A DNA stretch of 64,000 nt, taken from the NCBI GenBank assembly GCA_008017155.1, contig SSGX01000002.1:62001-126000 (forward strand), in the 5' to 3' direction. A program made the translations under genes and the position numbers. Shown in pieces: positions 17,054 to 26,862 of this stretch. The notes under the pieces are model-generated. The model made no database searches. It was given only the letters and a program-made list of their open reading frames with translations, and had not been told where the DNA came from. Positions within the stretch are counted from its first letter, which is position 1. Every line of letters starts with the position of its first letter. The stretch is from Neisseriales bacterium (GTDB taxonomy: Bacteria; Pseudomonadota; Gammaproteobacteria; Burkholderiales; UBA11063).

Positions 17054-18754
17054 CTAAGATGCAACATTAACACTTTTTAATTTAGCAATCACTCCGGGTA
17101 TATCCTCCTGACATAGCATGATAAAAATTTGATCTTCATTGCTTTTTGAAAGTGCTATTTCAGCTGCTTCAATCTCAGTATCTACTGTAGCAATAATGTT
17201 ATTTTCATCAAAACCATTCTTGATAAGACTTTTTCTTAGCATTTCTGCTAACTCACCACGTTCTGCTCCACGAGCATAATTATGGAATTGTTTAATGATG
17301 ATATTATCAATCTTATGTTCAATTACACTTTTTGCAATGTCTTTAATCATAAACTTACGATCACCAGAAAAACCAAGTAGTGCCGTCAATTTAGTCTCAG
17401 GACCAGCAATCTGTCTGGCAAACTTGAATATAGTCGCCACTGCAGCATGGTTATGCCCATAGTCAACGATGAAGCGGCTTTTATTAATTTCAAAGAAGTT
17501 AAATCGTCCCTGATTATTCTCATCATTAACAAATGCTACTAAACCATCATGGATTTCCTGATAGGTACGCCCAAGCTCAAGACTCAAACAAATAGCAACC
17601 AAGACATTCTCAATGTTATGCTTCGCCAAACCTTTGTAGGTTAGGTCTACATCGTTAATATTAGCAATGAAATGCTTTTGCCCATCACGATGAACGTAAA
17701 ATGCACCATTATCAACATAAGCAGCATAATCACCATCTTTTAGATAGCTGAGAATCTCAGCTTCTGGTAGCTTCTGACTAACGTAAGCTTTAAGATTATC
17801 TATCTTTAGCATAAATTGATGAGTTAACTGATCGTCTAGATTGATAATACTATGTCCGCCTGGCTTGACACCATCATGAACCAAGAATTTTGCTTCCGCT
17901 AAATCTTCAACTGTATCAATACCATTTACTCCAAGATGATCAGCACCAACATTCATTACCGCTGCACCATTAACACTTGAAGTAACAATCCCACGCTTAA
18001 TAAGACCACCACGAGCAACTTCAAGAACTGCAACTTCGACTCGAGGATCGGTAAGCACTGTCTGATTACCCCGTGGACCAGAAAGGTCGCCTTCACTAAC
18101 AATTTGTCCATCAACCATTACCCAATCGGTTGAACAGTAACCAACAACTTTACCCGCGTGCTTATTTATAAAACTAGTTAGGCGAACAGTAGTAGTCTTA
18201 CCATTAGTACCTGTCACCATTACGCTAGGCACTTCATAGATTTTATCCCATGGTACATCACCGAAGCCAATTTCATCAAGCTTAGCAATAAATGCACCCT
18301 TACCGCTACCAATACTGATGGTTCCTTCATCAATAAAGACATTCAAAGAACGCTCTCTTGCTTCTTTATAGATGTTACGAACAGTAATATAGCGTTCGCG
18401 AGATAAAACATACTCTAGGTAACTAACTTCTTCATTAAAGTCAGGTAATTCAAGTCCATCAAATACGGCTGTCACCATATCCAATGTTATACCTAATATT
18501 TTACATCCAGCATAACTATAATCGTATTCAGTTGGGATTGCAAAAATAAACCCTTTACTGTACACACGCTTGTGAATTGGGACATCGTCCCAACCCAAAG
18601 CATCAAGAACTTTACGCAACTCAGTTTCGTACGCAGTAACAAATGCAGCCTTCTGCTCATCGCGGGTAACGATCTCCATGATCGCACCCACATCTTTGAA
18701 GAACACATTTGCACCAGCTAGCACCCGAATCGCTTGTGCATCTTTTTGAAACAT
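17054..18754 (-). CDS. CphA-like Mur ligase without ATP-grasp domain
   Basis: A 566-residue paralogue of the C-terminal half of cyanophycin synthetase. An N-terminal region of about 180 residues with no recognisable ATP-grasp motif precedes a full Mur ligase: VMVTGTNGKTTTVRL (P-loop), LEVARGGLIKRG, and DYGHNHAAVATIF. The same blocks occur in CphA (ITGTNGKTTTSRM, LETARGGLIRSG, DYGHNPAAINMI). It may ligate Arg or a related amino acid, or recycle dipeptides, but cannot by itself do both steps of CphA1. The frame opens upstream, but ATG 18754 has AAGGA seven bases before it and begins 11 bases past the cphA stop. A 153-bp gap separates it from cphB. Confidence 0.82.
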   Translation of the reverse strand: MFQKDAQAIRVLAGANVFFKDVGAIMEIVTRDEQKAAFVTAYETELRKVLDALGWDDVPIHKRVYSKGFIFAIPTEYDYSYAGCKILGITLDMVTAVFDGLELPDFNEEVSYLEYVLSRERYITVRNIYKEARERSLNVFIDEGTISIGSGKGAFIAKLDEIGFGDVPWDKIYEVPSVMVTGTNGKTTTVRLTSFINKHAGKVVGYCSTDWVMVDGQIVSEGDLSGPRGNQTVLTDPRVEVAVLEVARGGLIKRGIVTSSVNGAAVMNVGADHLGVNGIDTVEDLAEAKFLVHDGVKPGGHSIINLDDQLTHQFMLKIDNLKAYVSQKLPEAEILSYLKDGDYAAYVDNGAFYVHRDGQKHFIANINDVDLTYKGLAKHNIENVLVAICLSLELGRTYQEIHDGLVAFVNDENNQGRFNFFEINKSRFIVDYGHNHAAVATIFKFARQIAGPETKLTALLGFSGDRKFMIKDIAKSVIEHKIDNIIIKQFHNYARGAERGELAEMLRKSLIKNGFDENNIIATVDTEIEAAEIALSKSNEDQIFIMLCQEDIPGVIAKLKSVNVAS

Positions 18755-18764
18755 GCTAATTTCC

Positions 18765-21572
18765 TTAGTCGTTAAGCTCTTCTTCAACTTCAATTATTAC
18801 ACCACGACTATCAGAACGGATAGTTGCGTTACTAATTGCATCAGATACCAGATCAAGTTCAACTTTATCTAGTAAATGGTCTTCTGCACGCATCTCAACT
18901 TCTTTAACTCGAGTATTGCTTTCAGATTTGAACGAAGTAATTTGTTTCCAGCAACGGTTCACTTTATCAGCAAATACTACAACAAAGTCACCTTCACGAG
19001 CATTACTTAATGCATTATTTACCGCTTCCTGTTCATCGTGAATAATCTGAATATTTTCAGACTTAGCACCATATTTCACAAGCAATTCTTTGATCAAAGC
19101 AGGAATCTCACCATCTTTACGACCACGGCGATTATCATCTTGTTTCAAGACATAATGAGTGAAGTGAGCAGGTAATAATTTAACACTTTCTTCAATCAAT
19201 TCATTAGTACGATCACCAGGGAAAGTAATTACCGCAACTTTCTTACCTGGAACATTCATTTGGTCAACAAATTTACAGATCATATTGATTGCAGCTGGGT
19301 TATGCCCATAGTCAAGCAAGACTTTAAATGGATGCTCATCATAGAAGTTCATACGACCTGGAGTTTGGTGATAACTATTAACAAATGTACGCATACCATT
19401 ACGTAAATCATCAAGGCTCATACCCATGCTATAAGCTAAAGCAATAGCAAACATTGCATTTTGTACATTATGGATAGCCTTACCTTCTAGTGTGGCAGGA
19501 ATTAAATGCGTCCATAATACTGGTACATGAACACCATTATCAAAAATGGTAATCATATCGCCATTTACACCTTTTTCGATAATAACTGCTTTACCACCAA
19601 GACGGATGTGCTCACGAACTAATTGATGTTGAGGATTCATTGTTACATAGAAAATATGCTCTGCTTCGGTTGTCGCTGCCATTTTCAGACACTCAATATC
19701 ATCGGCATTCAATACCGCAGTTTTACGCGCGGCATCAGTTACAATACGTTTAACTTTCGCCAATTCAGCCAGACTATTTCCAGCCTTGATATCGATATGA
19801 TCTGCAGATACATTCAAACATGCACCAACATCACAAAACTCATAACCAAGACCACTACGAATTAATCCACCACGAGCTGTTTCAAGTACTGCGATTTCAG
19901 TATTTGGATCTTGCAATACCATTTGTGCAGATACTGGACCAGTTGTATCACCCTTAACTGTTAATTTACCATTGATATAAATACCATCAGTAGTAGTCAG
20001 ACCAACTACTTTACCAGCTTGTTTCCATAAATGTGCCACCATCCGAGAAGTCGTGGTTTTACCATTAGTACCAGTAATTGCAACCGTAGGAATACGCGCT
20101 TTTTTTGTCTTTTGGTATAACATATCCATTACAGCTCCAGCAACATCACGAGGTTTACCTTCAGTTGGTGCAACGTGCATACGGAAACCAGGGGCTGCAT
20201 TTACTTCACAAATACCGCCACCAATTTCGTGATATGACTTACTAATATCAGTAATTAGGAAATCAACACCACCAACATCAAGACCAATTGCACGAACAGC
20301 ACGCTCAGCCATTTCTTTATTGTCTGGATGCACTTGATCTGTCAAATCAATTGCAGTACCGCCAGTTGACAGGTTAGCTGTAGCACGTAGATAACATACT
20401 TCACCATCTGCTAATACTGTTTCTGCGGTATAGCCTTTTTTATCAAGCATTTGAATTGCTTGATAATCAAGGAATAGTTTAGTCAAAACTTTTTCATGAC
20501 CAACCCCACGACGTGGATCTTGATTAACAATTTCTACTAATTCAGCAATAGTTTTCTTACCATCACCAATTACATGCCCAGGTACACGTTTTGCAACTGC
20601 CACCAATTTACCATCAACCACCAACATACGGTGGTCTTCACCCTGAATGAATGATTCAACAATTACCTGACGTGAAACTTCTGCCGCAACACTAAATGCT
20701 TCAACAATTTGTTCATCTGTAGTTAAATTAATTGAGATCGCACGACCATGATTACCATCTAAAGGCTTAACAACAACCGGGAATCCAATAGCATTAGCAG
20801 CACGTACAGCTTCGCGCGCTGAAGTAACAATTTTCTGGCGTGGTACAGGTAAACCAAGGCTATCTAATAGATTAGCACAAGCACCCTTATTACATGCTAA
20901 CTCTAGTGCAATATGGCGTGTTTCACTGGTAATTGTCGCCTGAATACGTTTTTGATACTTACCATAACCAAGTTGAACTAATGAAGCTTCATTTAGGCGT
21001 AAATATGGAATATTACGCTCAATAGCAGCATCAATAATTGATTGTGTACTTGGACCAAAGTTCATTTTTTGTGCAAAGCGGATAAAGCGAACTTTTTCAG
21101 ACTCAAAATCAAAATCTTCTGAAACTTTATGTTCAACCTGAGCTTTAACTTCATCAGGCATAATCGAAATCAATAAATCTCGAGCTAGTTCACAAGCTCG
21201 AATACCAACATCTTCTTGTTTATACTCAAACACAAGATTATATTCGCCATCCTTGCCAGTAGTACGTGTACGACCAAAACTGACAGGCGTACCAGCTAAA
21301 GTTTGAATCTCAAGAGTCACATGCTCCCAGATATGACCTATCCAAGTACCTTCGTCTTCTTTTAACCTACGAATAAACCCACCCTCTTCACCATGTGAAC
21401 AATGATGTTCTTGTAATGAAGGAACTGCAGCAATTAACTTCTCAATGAAGTTTTGTCCTAGCTTGACAGACGGATATTTTTCCAAAACACCTATATCAAC
21501 CACATGACGAATTACCGGAAAATTTGCATAAATATTTGGCCCAACATATACGTTAGTCGCTAGGATTTTCAT
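18765..21572 (-). CDS. cphA: Cyanophycin synthetase CphA1
   Basis: Builds multi-L-arginyl-poly-L-aspartate from Asp and Arg with ATP. Domain order is as in CphA1: an N-terminal domain (residues 1-160) containing HIWEHVTLE, a putative HxxEHxxxE metal site; an ATP-grasp module at about 220-475 (KGACANLLDSLGLPVP, VVKPLDGNHGRAISI, EVNAAPGFRMH); then a Mur ligase module with VAITGTNGKTTT near 490, LETARGGLIRSGLGYEFCDVG and DYGHNPAAINMI. At 935 residues it is slightly longer than usual, owing to a C-terminal tail of about 50 residues. First gene of the operon, preceded by an AT-rich promoter region. Confidence 0.96.
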   Translation of the reverse strand: MKILATNVYVGPNIYANFPVIRHVVDIGVLEKYPSVKLGQNFIEKLIAAVPSLQEHHCSHGEEGGFIRRLKEDEGTWIGHIWEHVTLEIQTLAGTPVSFGRTRTTGKDGEYNLVFEYKQEDVGIRACELARDLLISIMPDEVKAQVEHKVSEDFDFESEKVRFIRFAQKMNFGPSTQSIIDAAIERNIPYLRLNEASLVQLGYGKYQKRIQATITSETRHIALELACNKGACANLLDSLGLPVPRQKIVTSAREAVRAANAIGFPVVVKPLDGNHGRAISINLTTDEQIVEAFSVAAEVSRQVIVESFIQGEDHRMLVVDGKLVAVAKRVPGHVIGDGKKTIAELVEIVNQDPRRGVGHEKVLTKLFLDYQAIQMLDKKGYTAETVLADGEVCYLRATANLSTGGTAIDLTDQVHPDNKEMAERAVRAIGLDVGGVDFLITDISKSYHEIGGGICEVNAAPGFRMHVAPTEGKPRDVAGAVMDMLYQKTKKARIPTVAITGTNGKTTTSRMVAHLWKQAGKVVGLTTTDGIYINGKLTVKGDTTGPVSAQMVLQDPNTEIAVLETARGGLIRSGLGYEFCDVGACLNVSADHIDIKAGNSLAELAKVKRIVTDAARKTAVLNADDIECLKMAATTEAEHIFYVTMNPQHQLVREHIRLGGKAVIIEKGVNGDMITIFDNGVHVPVLWTHLIPATLEGKAIHNVQNAMFAIALAYSMGMSLDDLRNGMRTFVNSYHQTPGRMNFYDEHPFKVLLDYGHNPAAINMICKFVDQMNVPGKKVAVITFPGDRTNELIEESVKLLPAHFTHYVLKQDDNRRGRKDGEIPALIKELLVKYGAKSENIQIIHDEQEAVNNALSNAREGDFVVVFADKVNRCWKQITSFKSESNTRVKEVEMRAEDHLLDKVELDLVSDAISNATIRSDSRGVIIEVEEELND

Positions 21573-21924
21573 TTCACATACCCTGTAAAAAAATATTAAA
21601 ACCAGCTCCTATTTTATAGCAAATTACGTATTCAGTTTATACATTTTGATATAAAAATAATACTGCAACGCACAATAAACACCTATTTTATAAATTTATC
21701 ATTTTACAATAAGCAAATCAATATATTAAATAAGCAATTAACAAAAACAATAGATGCATTTTACAACAAATAACTATAAATTTAAAATATTGACAACAAT
21801 TAAGAATAAACAAAAAGCAAAAATTTAAAACCTAAAACAAACAACACATATATTAACATGCTAAAAACTTGATATTTTCATGAGAAAAAATACATCTTTT
21901 AGGAAAATTTACGTGCTAAAAATG
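21573..21924. other. AT-rich intergenic region upstream of cphA
   Basis: About 350 bases, almost wholly A and T, between cphA and the gloA terminator. It must hold the cyanophycin operon promoter (minus strand), but no clear -35/-10 pair or operator dyad stands out. A TTGACA occurs near 21790 on the plus strand, where no gene follows. No coding potential or RNA gene seen. Confidence 0.4.
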
Positions 21925-21952
21925 AAAAAATGCCTCATAAAAAGAGGCATTT
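21925..21952 (-). terminator. Intrinsic terminator after gloA
   Basis: A 9-bp stem AAATGCCTC/GAGGCATTT (21928-21936 and 21944-21952) with a 7-nt loop. The minus-strand transcript ends in T residues. It sits 31 bp past the gloA stop. Confidence 0.85.
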
Positions 21953-21982
21953 AAAAAAAGAATACTCAAAAAAAGAGCCTAA

Positions 21983-22363
21983 CTATTGCTGGATTAATTC
22001 TATCTTATACCCATCAGGATCGGCTACAAATGCTATTACAGTAGTACCATGCTTCATTGGTCCTGGTTCACGCGTAATCACTCCACCATTAGCTTTTGCA
22101 ATTTGGCAAGCCTGATAAATATCATCAGTACCAAGAGCTATGTGCCCAAAGCCAGTTCCTAAATCATAGGAATCAGTATCCCAATTATGAGTTAGCTCAA
22201 TCACTGTATTTTCTTTTTCATTGCCATAACCGATAAAAGCAAGGGTAAACTTACCTTCCGGATAATCATTCCGGCGAAGTAACTTCATTCCGAAAGCTTT
22301 AGTATAAAAATCAATACTCTTATCCAAATTACCAACACGCAACATCGTATGTAAAATTCTCAT
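21983..22363 (-). CDS. gloA: Lactoylglutathione lyase (glyoxalase I)
   Basis: Converts the methylglyoxal-glutathione hemithioacetal to S-lactoylglutathione. All four metal ligands are visible: His in ILHTMLRV, Glu in TVIELTHNW, His in GFGHIAL, and Glu in [16 protein letters not shown] is the family's C-terminal signature. The second Met (22363) is taken as start because AAGGA lies six bases before it. About 126 residues, close to the usual 135. It lies 16 bp after gloB, so both glyoxalase steps are cotranscribed. Confidence 0.95.
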   Translation of the reverse strand: MRILHTMLRVGNLDKSIDFYTKAFGMKLLRRNDYPEGKFTLAFIGYGNEKENTVIELTHNWDTDSYDLGTGFGHIALGTDDIYQACQIAKANGGVITREPGPMKHGTTVIAFVADPDGYKIELIQQ

Positions 22364-22379
22364 TCGCATTCCTTATCTT

Positions 22380-23129
22380 TTAAAAATTATTTCGTATCAT
22401 TCTTAGCTGTTTAAAATATTCAAAACCATTAGTAATTACTGATTCTGATTTTTTACCAACAACGGACCATAATCTAGCATCATTATCACGCAAAAACAGA
22501 TTATATTTTGACTCATCGCTTAGCACAGTTGGCAGACTATTTTGCTTTTCGAATAGTTTGCTGTCAATCTTATTTATAAAGTCAGCATAATGCTCCTGAT
22601 TTTCATCATCCAATTCAAGAGTAAAACGCAGATTATTTAAGGTATATTCATGAGCCGGATAGCAAAGTACATTATTTTCAAGCTTTTTCAATTTAGTTAG
22701 TGAATCATACATAAGCTGATAATCATTAGTAAAAACCCTGCCACAACCTAGTGAAAATAAAGTATCACCACAAAAAAGATGCTTATTATCAAATAAATAA
22801 CAAACGTGCTCATACATATGCCCAGGTGTTAGAATAACCTGAATCAGAGGAAAACCATCAATCTGAACATTACTAGCATCAGCTAATTGGTTTGAGAAGT
22901 TATCAACAATCTGTGGCGAATATTTATTAACTAGCCCAGCTACACCACCGATATGATCACTATGCCCATGGGTTAATAAAACACAGCTTAATTGGAGATT
23001 ATTTTGCTGCAAAAACTCATCCACTGGATCAGCAAGAGTCGGATCAACCACAATTGCAGATTTTTGGTTATAAATAACCCAGATATAATTATCCTCTAGT
23101 GCACGCAAAGCTTTTATCTGATAGCTCAT
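22380..23129 (-). CDS. gloB: Hydroxyacylglutathione hydrolase (glyoxalase II)
   Basis: Hydrolyses S-lactoylglutathione to lactate, completing glyoxal detoxification with the adjacent gloA. A metallo-beta-lactamase fold with the di-metal motif THGHSDHIGG near residue 55, then LTPGHMYEHVCY, FCGDTLFSLGCGR and YPAHEYTLNNLRF, each holding later metal ligands. The 249 residues are typical. Its start overlaps the end of the upstream PLP-enzyme gene by four bases. Confidence 0.95.
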   Translation of the reverse strand: MSYQIKALRALEDNYIWVIYNQKSAIVVDPTLADPVDEFLQQNNLQLSCVLLTHGHSDHIGGVAGLVNKYSPQIVDNFSNQLADASNVQIDGFPLIQVILTPGHMYEHVCYLFDNKHLFCGDTLFSLGCGRVFTNDYQLMYDSLTKLKKLENNVLCYPAHEYTLNNLRFTLELDDENQEHYADFINKIDSKLFEKQNSLPTVLSDESKYNLFLRDNDARLWSVVGKKSESVITNGFEYFKQLRMIRNNF

Positions 23130-24304
23130 ATTTTTGCCAATGCCTGCTCTAGATCAGCGATGATTGTTTGTGCTGCCAATAGTCCTAAAGAAATTCGCAC
23201 CAAATTCGGTTTCAATCCCTTTGCCTGAATTTTTTCATAATCATCTGCCACATATGGTGCCATAACTAGGTTCTCATAACCACCCCAGCTAAATCCAAGA
23301 TGAAAGGTAGTCAGGCTATCAATAAATCTTGCCAAACCAGCATAATCTGAAATATCAAGTTCAAAACTGATAAGCCCAGTATAGCCATTCGCTTGCGACC
23401 AGTAGAGTGCTTTTTCTTCTTCACTATATGCTAAAGGATGGTTTACTTTAACTACCTTAGGAAGAGCAAGCAAAAATTCAACTACTTTAGCCGTCGGTAA
23501 CTGGAGAGCTTCAAGTCTTGAAGGCGTAGTTCTTAATCCGCGTATCAGCAAAAACGAATCATGTGGAGATAATACCGCACCATGTAATTTGAACGCATAG
23601 ATATCAATATCATGCATTAGCTTCCGCGAAGTAATAACCGCACCAGCCATTACATCGGCATGCCCACCTATATATTTGGTACAGGAATGAACCACAATAT
23701 CAACACCTAAGCTTAGTGGCTTTTGATAAAGCGGTGTCGCAAAAGTATTATCTATCACCGATAGAAGATCATGCTCATGGGCAATTTTAACTAATTTACG
23801 TAAATCTACCACTTGAATATCCAAACTTCCCGGAGATTCAACATAAATCATTCTAGTATTAGTCTTAATCGCAGAACTTAATTCATCAAGATTATTCGTC
23901 CGCAGATAACTATGTGTAATGCCAAAGCGCTCAAGAAATCCGGCATATATCATTGTTGGCGCATAGATGGTATTAAAAAATATAATGTGATCACCAGTTT
24001 TCAGATGTCCAATTATTGCCGCACTAATTGCCGCCATTCCCGATGAAAATACCCGGCAAGCTTCGCCTTGCTCTAGACGAGCTAGTTTATCTTCTAGTAC
24101 ATTAGTGGTTGGATTATTGCCACGAGTATAAACGTACTGATGATGCTTATGCAGATGATAATTACGATAATCTTCAAAGCATTTGAATGAAAATAATGAA
24201 CTTTGTACAATTGGTGGAGTTATTGCATTATATGAATTACCCTCATCAACTAGACAAATCTCCTTATCTTCTGCTAAGATTGAACTCATGTAGTGAGTAG
24301 CCAT
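23126..24304 (-). CDS. metC: Cys/Met-metabolism PLP enzyme, cystathionine beta-lyase type
   Basis: PLP-dependent lyase of the trans-sulfuration family. The cofactor Lys is in SCTKYIGGHADVMAG near residue 208; YTRGNNPTTNVLEDKLARLE, FSSGMAAISAA and DNTFATPLYQKPL are family blocks. A short Trp-containing loop (FSWGGYENL) resembles MetC more than MetB, but cystathionine gamma-lyase or synthase cannot be excluded. Its ATG directly abuts the stop codon of the ppk2 gene (TAAATG), with AGGAGGA four bases upstream inside that gene, so translation is coupled. Confidence 0.82.
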   Translation of the reverse strand: MATHYMSSILAEDKEICLVDEGNSYNAITPPIVQSSLFSFKCFEDYRNYHLHKHHQYVYTRGNNPTTNVLEDKLARLEQGEACRVFSSGMAAISAAIIGHLKTGDHIIFFNTIYAPTMIYAGFLERFGITHSYLRTNNLDELSSAIKTNTRMIYVESPGSLDIQVVDLRKLVKIAHEHDLLSVIDNTFATPLYQKPLSLGVDIVVHSCTKYIGGHADVMAGAVITSRKLMHDIDIYAFKLHGAVLSPHDSFLLIRGLRTTPSRLEALQLPTAKVVEFLLALPKVVKVNHPLAYSEEEKALYWSQANGYTGLISFELDISDYAGLARFIDSLTTFHLGFSWGGYENLVMAPYVADDYEKIQAKGLKPNLVRISLGLLAAQTIIADLEQALAKI

Positions 24305-25225
24305 TTAATCCTCCTCACTTTCCAAATCAAGTTTAGCATGCTTCAAGGCATCTATTTCTGCTTTACTTAATTTAGGAAAATCAATATCTAGTCCATTGAT
24401 TGAATCAGCAATAATATCAGCAATTATCGCCCGGGCAATTTTCTTATCATTTGCTGGGACTATCACCCATGGCGCATAAGAATGTCCAGTATTAGATAAT
24501 AAATCTTCATAAGCTTCTACGTATTTATCCCAGAATTTGCGTTCTTTAAGATCAGCTGGTGAAACTTTCCAGTATTTAGCCTCATTAGTCAAACGATCAA
24601 GTAAGCGGTTTTTTTGTTCAGTTTTGGATATATGCAGGAAAAATTTCAACACAACAATCCCATTCCGTGCCAAATGCTTTTCAAAGGCATTAATATCCTC
24701 ATAACGCGATTGCCAGAAATCTTTATTCGCTTCTGGACCCAATTCCTCAGGTAGTTGCTCCATATATTCAGGATGGACTTTAACTGCTAGGACATCTTCA
24801 TAATGCGAACGATTGAAAATAACAATCTCACCGCGTGCCGGAACGGCTTTCTGATAGCGCCATAAAAAATTATGCGAATGTTCTTCTGCGGTTGGAACTT
24901 TAAATCCCTGTACCTTACACCCTTGTGGATTTACTCCACTCATGATGTGGCGGATAGTTCCATCTTTACCCGAAGTATCCATCCCCTGCAAAATTATCAA
25001 AACCCCATATTTCTTACATGCCCATAATTTTTCATGAGCAGCAATCAGCTCTTCACGGCTTTTTTCCAATACCTGAAAAGCTAAATCATGTGCTTTCTTT
25101 TTCCCAGCTTTTTTTACATCTTCTTGACGATAGTCACTTGGATGTTTGGATAACTTAACCTTTTCTGGCTTACTAATAACAATATCTTTAAACTGCTTGT
25201 TTATCCTTGGTTTGGTGATAGACAT
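24305..25225 (-). CDS. ppk2: Polyphosphate kinase 2 family enzyme
   Basis: Transfers phosphate between polyphosphate and nucleotides. Walker A is LQGMDTSGKDGTIRH near residues 80-95 and the Walker B/lid region is FNRSHYEDVLAVKVHP near 140; SGVNPQGCKVQGFKVP and FLWRYQKAVPARGE lie between them. The layout resembles the class III (AMP/ADP-phosphorylating) polyphosphate:nucleotide phosphotransferases, though class cannot be proven by eye. Cytosolic, 306 residues. It heads the lyase-gloB-gloA unit. With the cyanophycin operon next door this gives the cell two storage polymers. Confidence 0.9.
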   Translation of the reverse strand: MSITKPRINKQFKDIVISKPEKVKLSKHPSDYRQEDVKKAGKKKAHDLAFQVLEKSREELIAAHEKLWACKKYGVLIILQGMDTSGKDGTIRHIMSGVNPQGCKVQGFKVPTAEEHSHNFLWRYQKAVPARGEIVIFNRSHYEDVLAVKVHPEYMEQLPEELGPEANKDFWQSRYEDINAFEKHLARNGIVVLKFFLHISKTEQKNRLLDRLTNEAKYWKVSPADLKERKFWDKYVEAYEDLLSNTGHSYAPWVIVPANDKKIARAIIADIIADSINGLDIDFPKLSKAEIDALKHAKLDLESEED

Positions 25226-25261
25226 TTAATTTCCCCTTTTAATTAAATAATATGTAATTAG

Positions 25262-26608
25262 CTAGCTTATAATAAACTGATCATGGAGCTTAGGAACAAT
25301 TTTCTCAATACTCTCACTCGCGATAACCATACTTAGATTAATATTACTCGCACTATAAGACAGCATTTCAGCTTTTAAACCTTGATCTTCAAGAAGGTTA
25401 AAGACGTTTTGCATCAGTGAGGGAGTATCCATAATTTTTTCACCAACTAGCGAAATACTACCTAATCCACTACGATATTCTGCAACTGCAAATTCATTTA
25501 ATTGTTTTAATGCATCTTCAAGATTTCCGACATTATCAAGCGTAACTGAAACACTAACTTCCGAAGCACTTAGCATATTTACTGAAATATTATTTTCACT
25601 TAATATAGCAAAAACTCGCTGCAGAAATCCTTTAGATAAAAACATGTCTGGAGAACTGATATTAATCAGTGGAACATCCTTCCGCCAAGTAACAGCTTTG
25701 ACATGATGGGTATTATCTGCATCATGATTAATTAAGGTACCGTGATTATCCAGATTAAAAGTATTTAAGACCCGTACCGGAATATCAGCCTTAACTGCAG
25801 GCTGAATCGTTCGAGGATGAAGAACTTTTGCACCAAACATGGCAAGCTCAGCTGCTTCCTGATAAGAAAGCTGATTTATTAATCGGGCATTTGTTACTTT
25901 TCTTGGATCCGCAGAAAATACTCCATCAACATCAGTCCAAATTTGAATTTCTTTAGCACCAATCGCATAACCAATTATTGCAGCCGAATAATCCGAGCCA
26001 CCACGACCAAGAATAGTAGTTTCACCATTAACCGTTGCGCCAATAAAACCAGTGATCACCGGAACTATTTCATTTTCAACTAATGGCAGGATATTTTTCT
26101 TTGAATGTAAAATTGTCTCACCTGAGAGAAAATCAGCACCACCAAAGTTATTATTAGTAATTATGCATTTGGTGGCAAGAAGTCTTTCTGCCTGAATTTT
26201 ATTATTTACAAGATAACGACTGATCAAATAAGATGACATTTTCTCACCAAAAGCAACAATGCTATCATGTCGTGCAAGAGAAGAAATGAAATCATGAGCT
26301 TGCATAATATCTTCAAGCTCTTCAAGATAAAAGTCAATTTGTGCACTGGCATTTTGATTACACGGAGAATTTTGACTAAAAATATTATCAATCCATTGCT
26401 GATGCTTCAAGCGTATTTCACCCAAGATATCCTGTATCTCACCTTTATTACTTGCATTACTCAATTTTACCAGTAAGTCGGTTACACCACTTAGGGCTGA
26501 TACAACAATAATTGGCTTTTGCTCTAGATTGTTTCTCACCTGTTTTGCAATTGCAGCAACACTTAAAGGATTAGTTACTGACGTCCCACCAAATTTCATT
26601 ACTAGCAT
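25262..26608 (-). CDS. lysC: Aspartokinase (LysC type)
   Basis: First step of the Asp-derived amino-acid pathway (Lys, Thr, Met, DAP). VMKFGGTSV opens the kinase domain; VITGFIGATVNGETTILGRGGSDYSAAIIGYAIGA is the nucleotide/aspartate site and WTDVDGVFSADPR follows. Two ACT regulatory domains fill residues 300-448 (NISSPDMFLSKGFLQRVF, SISLVGEKIMDTPSLMQ). The monofunctional ~449-residue layout matches E. coli LysC. The ATG at 26608 is preferred over 26626 because GGGAG lies seven bases before it. No lysine riboswitch is evident in the short leader. Confidence 0.93.
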   Translation of the reverse strand: MLVMKFGGTSVTNPLSVAAIAKQVRNNLEQKPIIVVSALSGVTDLLVKLSNASNKGEIQDILGEIRLKHQQWIDNIFSQNSPCNQNASAQIDFYLEELEDIMQAHDFISSLARHDSIVAFGEKMSSYLISRYLVNNKIQAERLLATKCIITNNNFGGADFLSGETILHSKKNILPLVENEIVPVITGFIGATVNGETTILGRGGSDYSAAIIGYAIGAKEIQIWTDVDGVFSADPRKVTNARLINQLSYQEAAELAMFGAKVLHPRTIQPAVKADIPVRVLNTFNLDNHGTLINHDADNTHHVKAVTWRKDVPLINISSPDMFLSKGFLQRVFAILSENNISVNMLSASEVSVSVTLDNVGNLEDALKQLNEFAVAEYRSGLGSISLVGEKIMDTPSLMQNVFNLLEDQGLKAEMLSYSASNINLSMVIASESIEKIVPKLHDQFIIS

Positions 26609-26862
26609 TCTTTTACTCCCACGCATCTTGATCTGAAATCATTATTTTAGCGCAAACCCTAGCATTCATGTGGATATTCAAACTAAATCTGCCAGCGGAG
26701 ATAATAATATTTTGCAATGCAACAAATTTAACCCCATACACTACCGATAACACTCTGATTTTAAATAATATTCATAAATTTATTTATTTTATAAATTTGA
26801 ATAAGGATAAAAAAATAATCTCTCATTATAATCCCGACATGTTTAATTTATTGGAGTACTTA

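Noticed and set aside
15210-21572. Cyanobacterial origin of the DNA because of cyanophycin genes
   Set aside because: Cyanophycin operons are widespread in heterotrophic proteobacteria, and the rest of the window (RecBCD, UbiH-type enzymes, DsbC, outer-membrane lipoproteins) is proteobacterial in character.
26609-26862. Possible lysine riboswitch upstream of lysC
   Set aside because: The space to the divergent outer-membrane protein gene is AT-rich and shows none of the conserved G-rich helices of the L-box.
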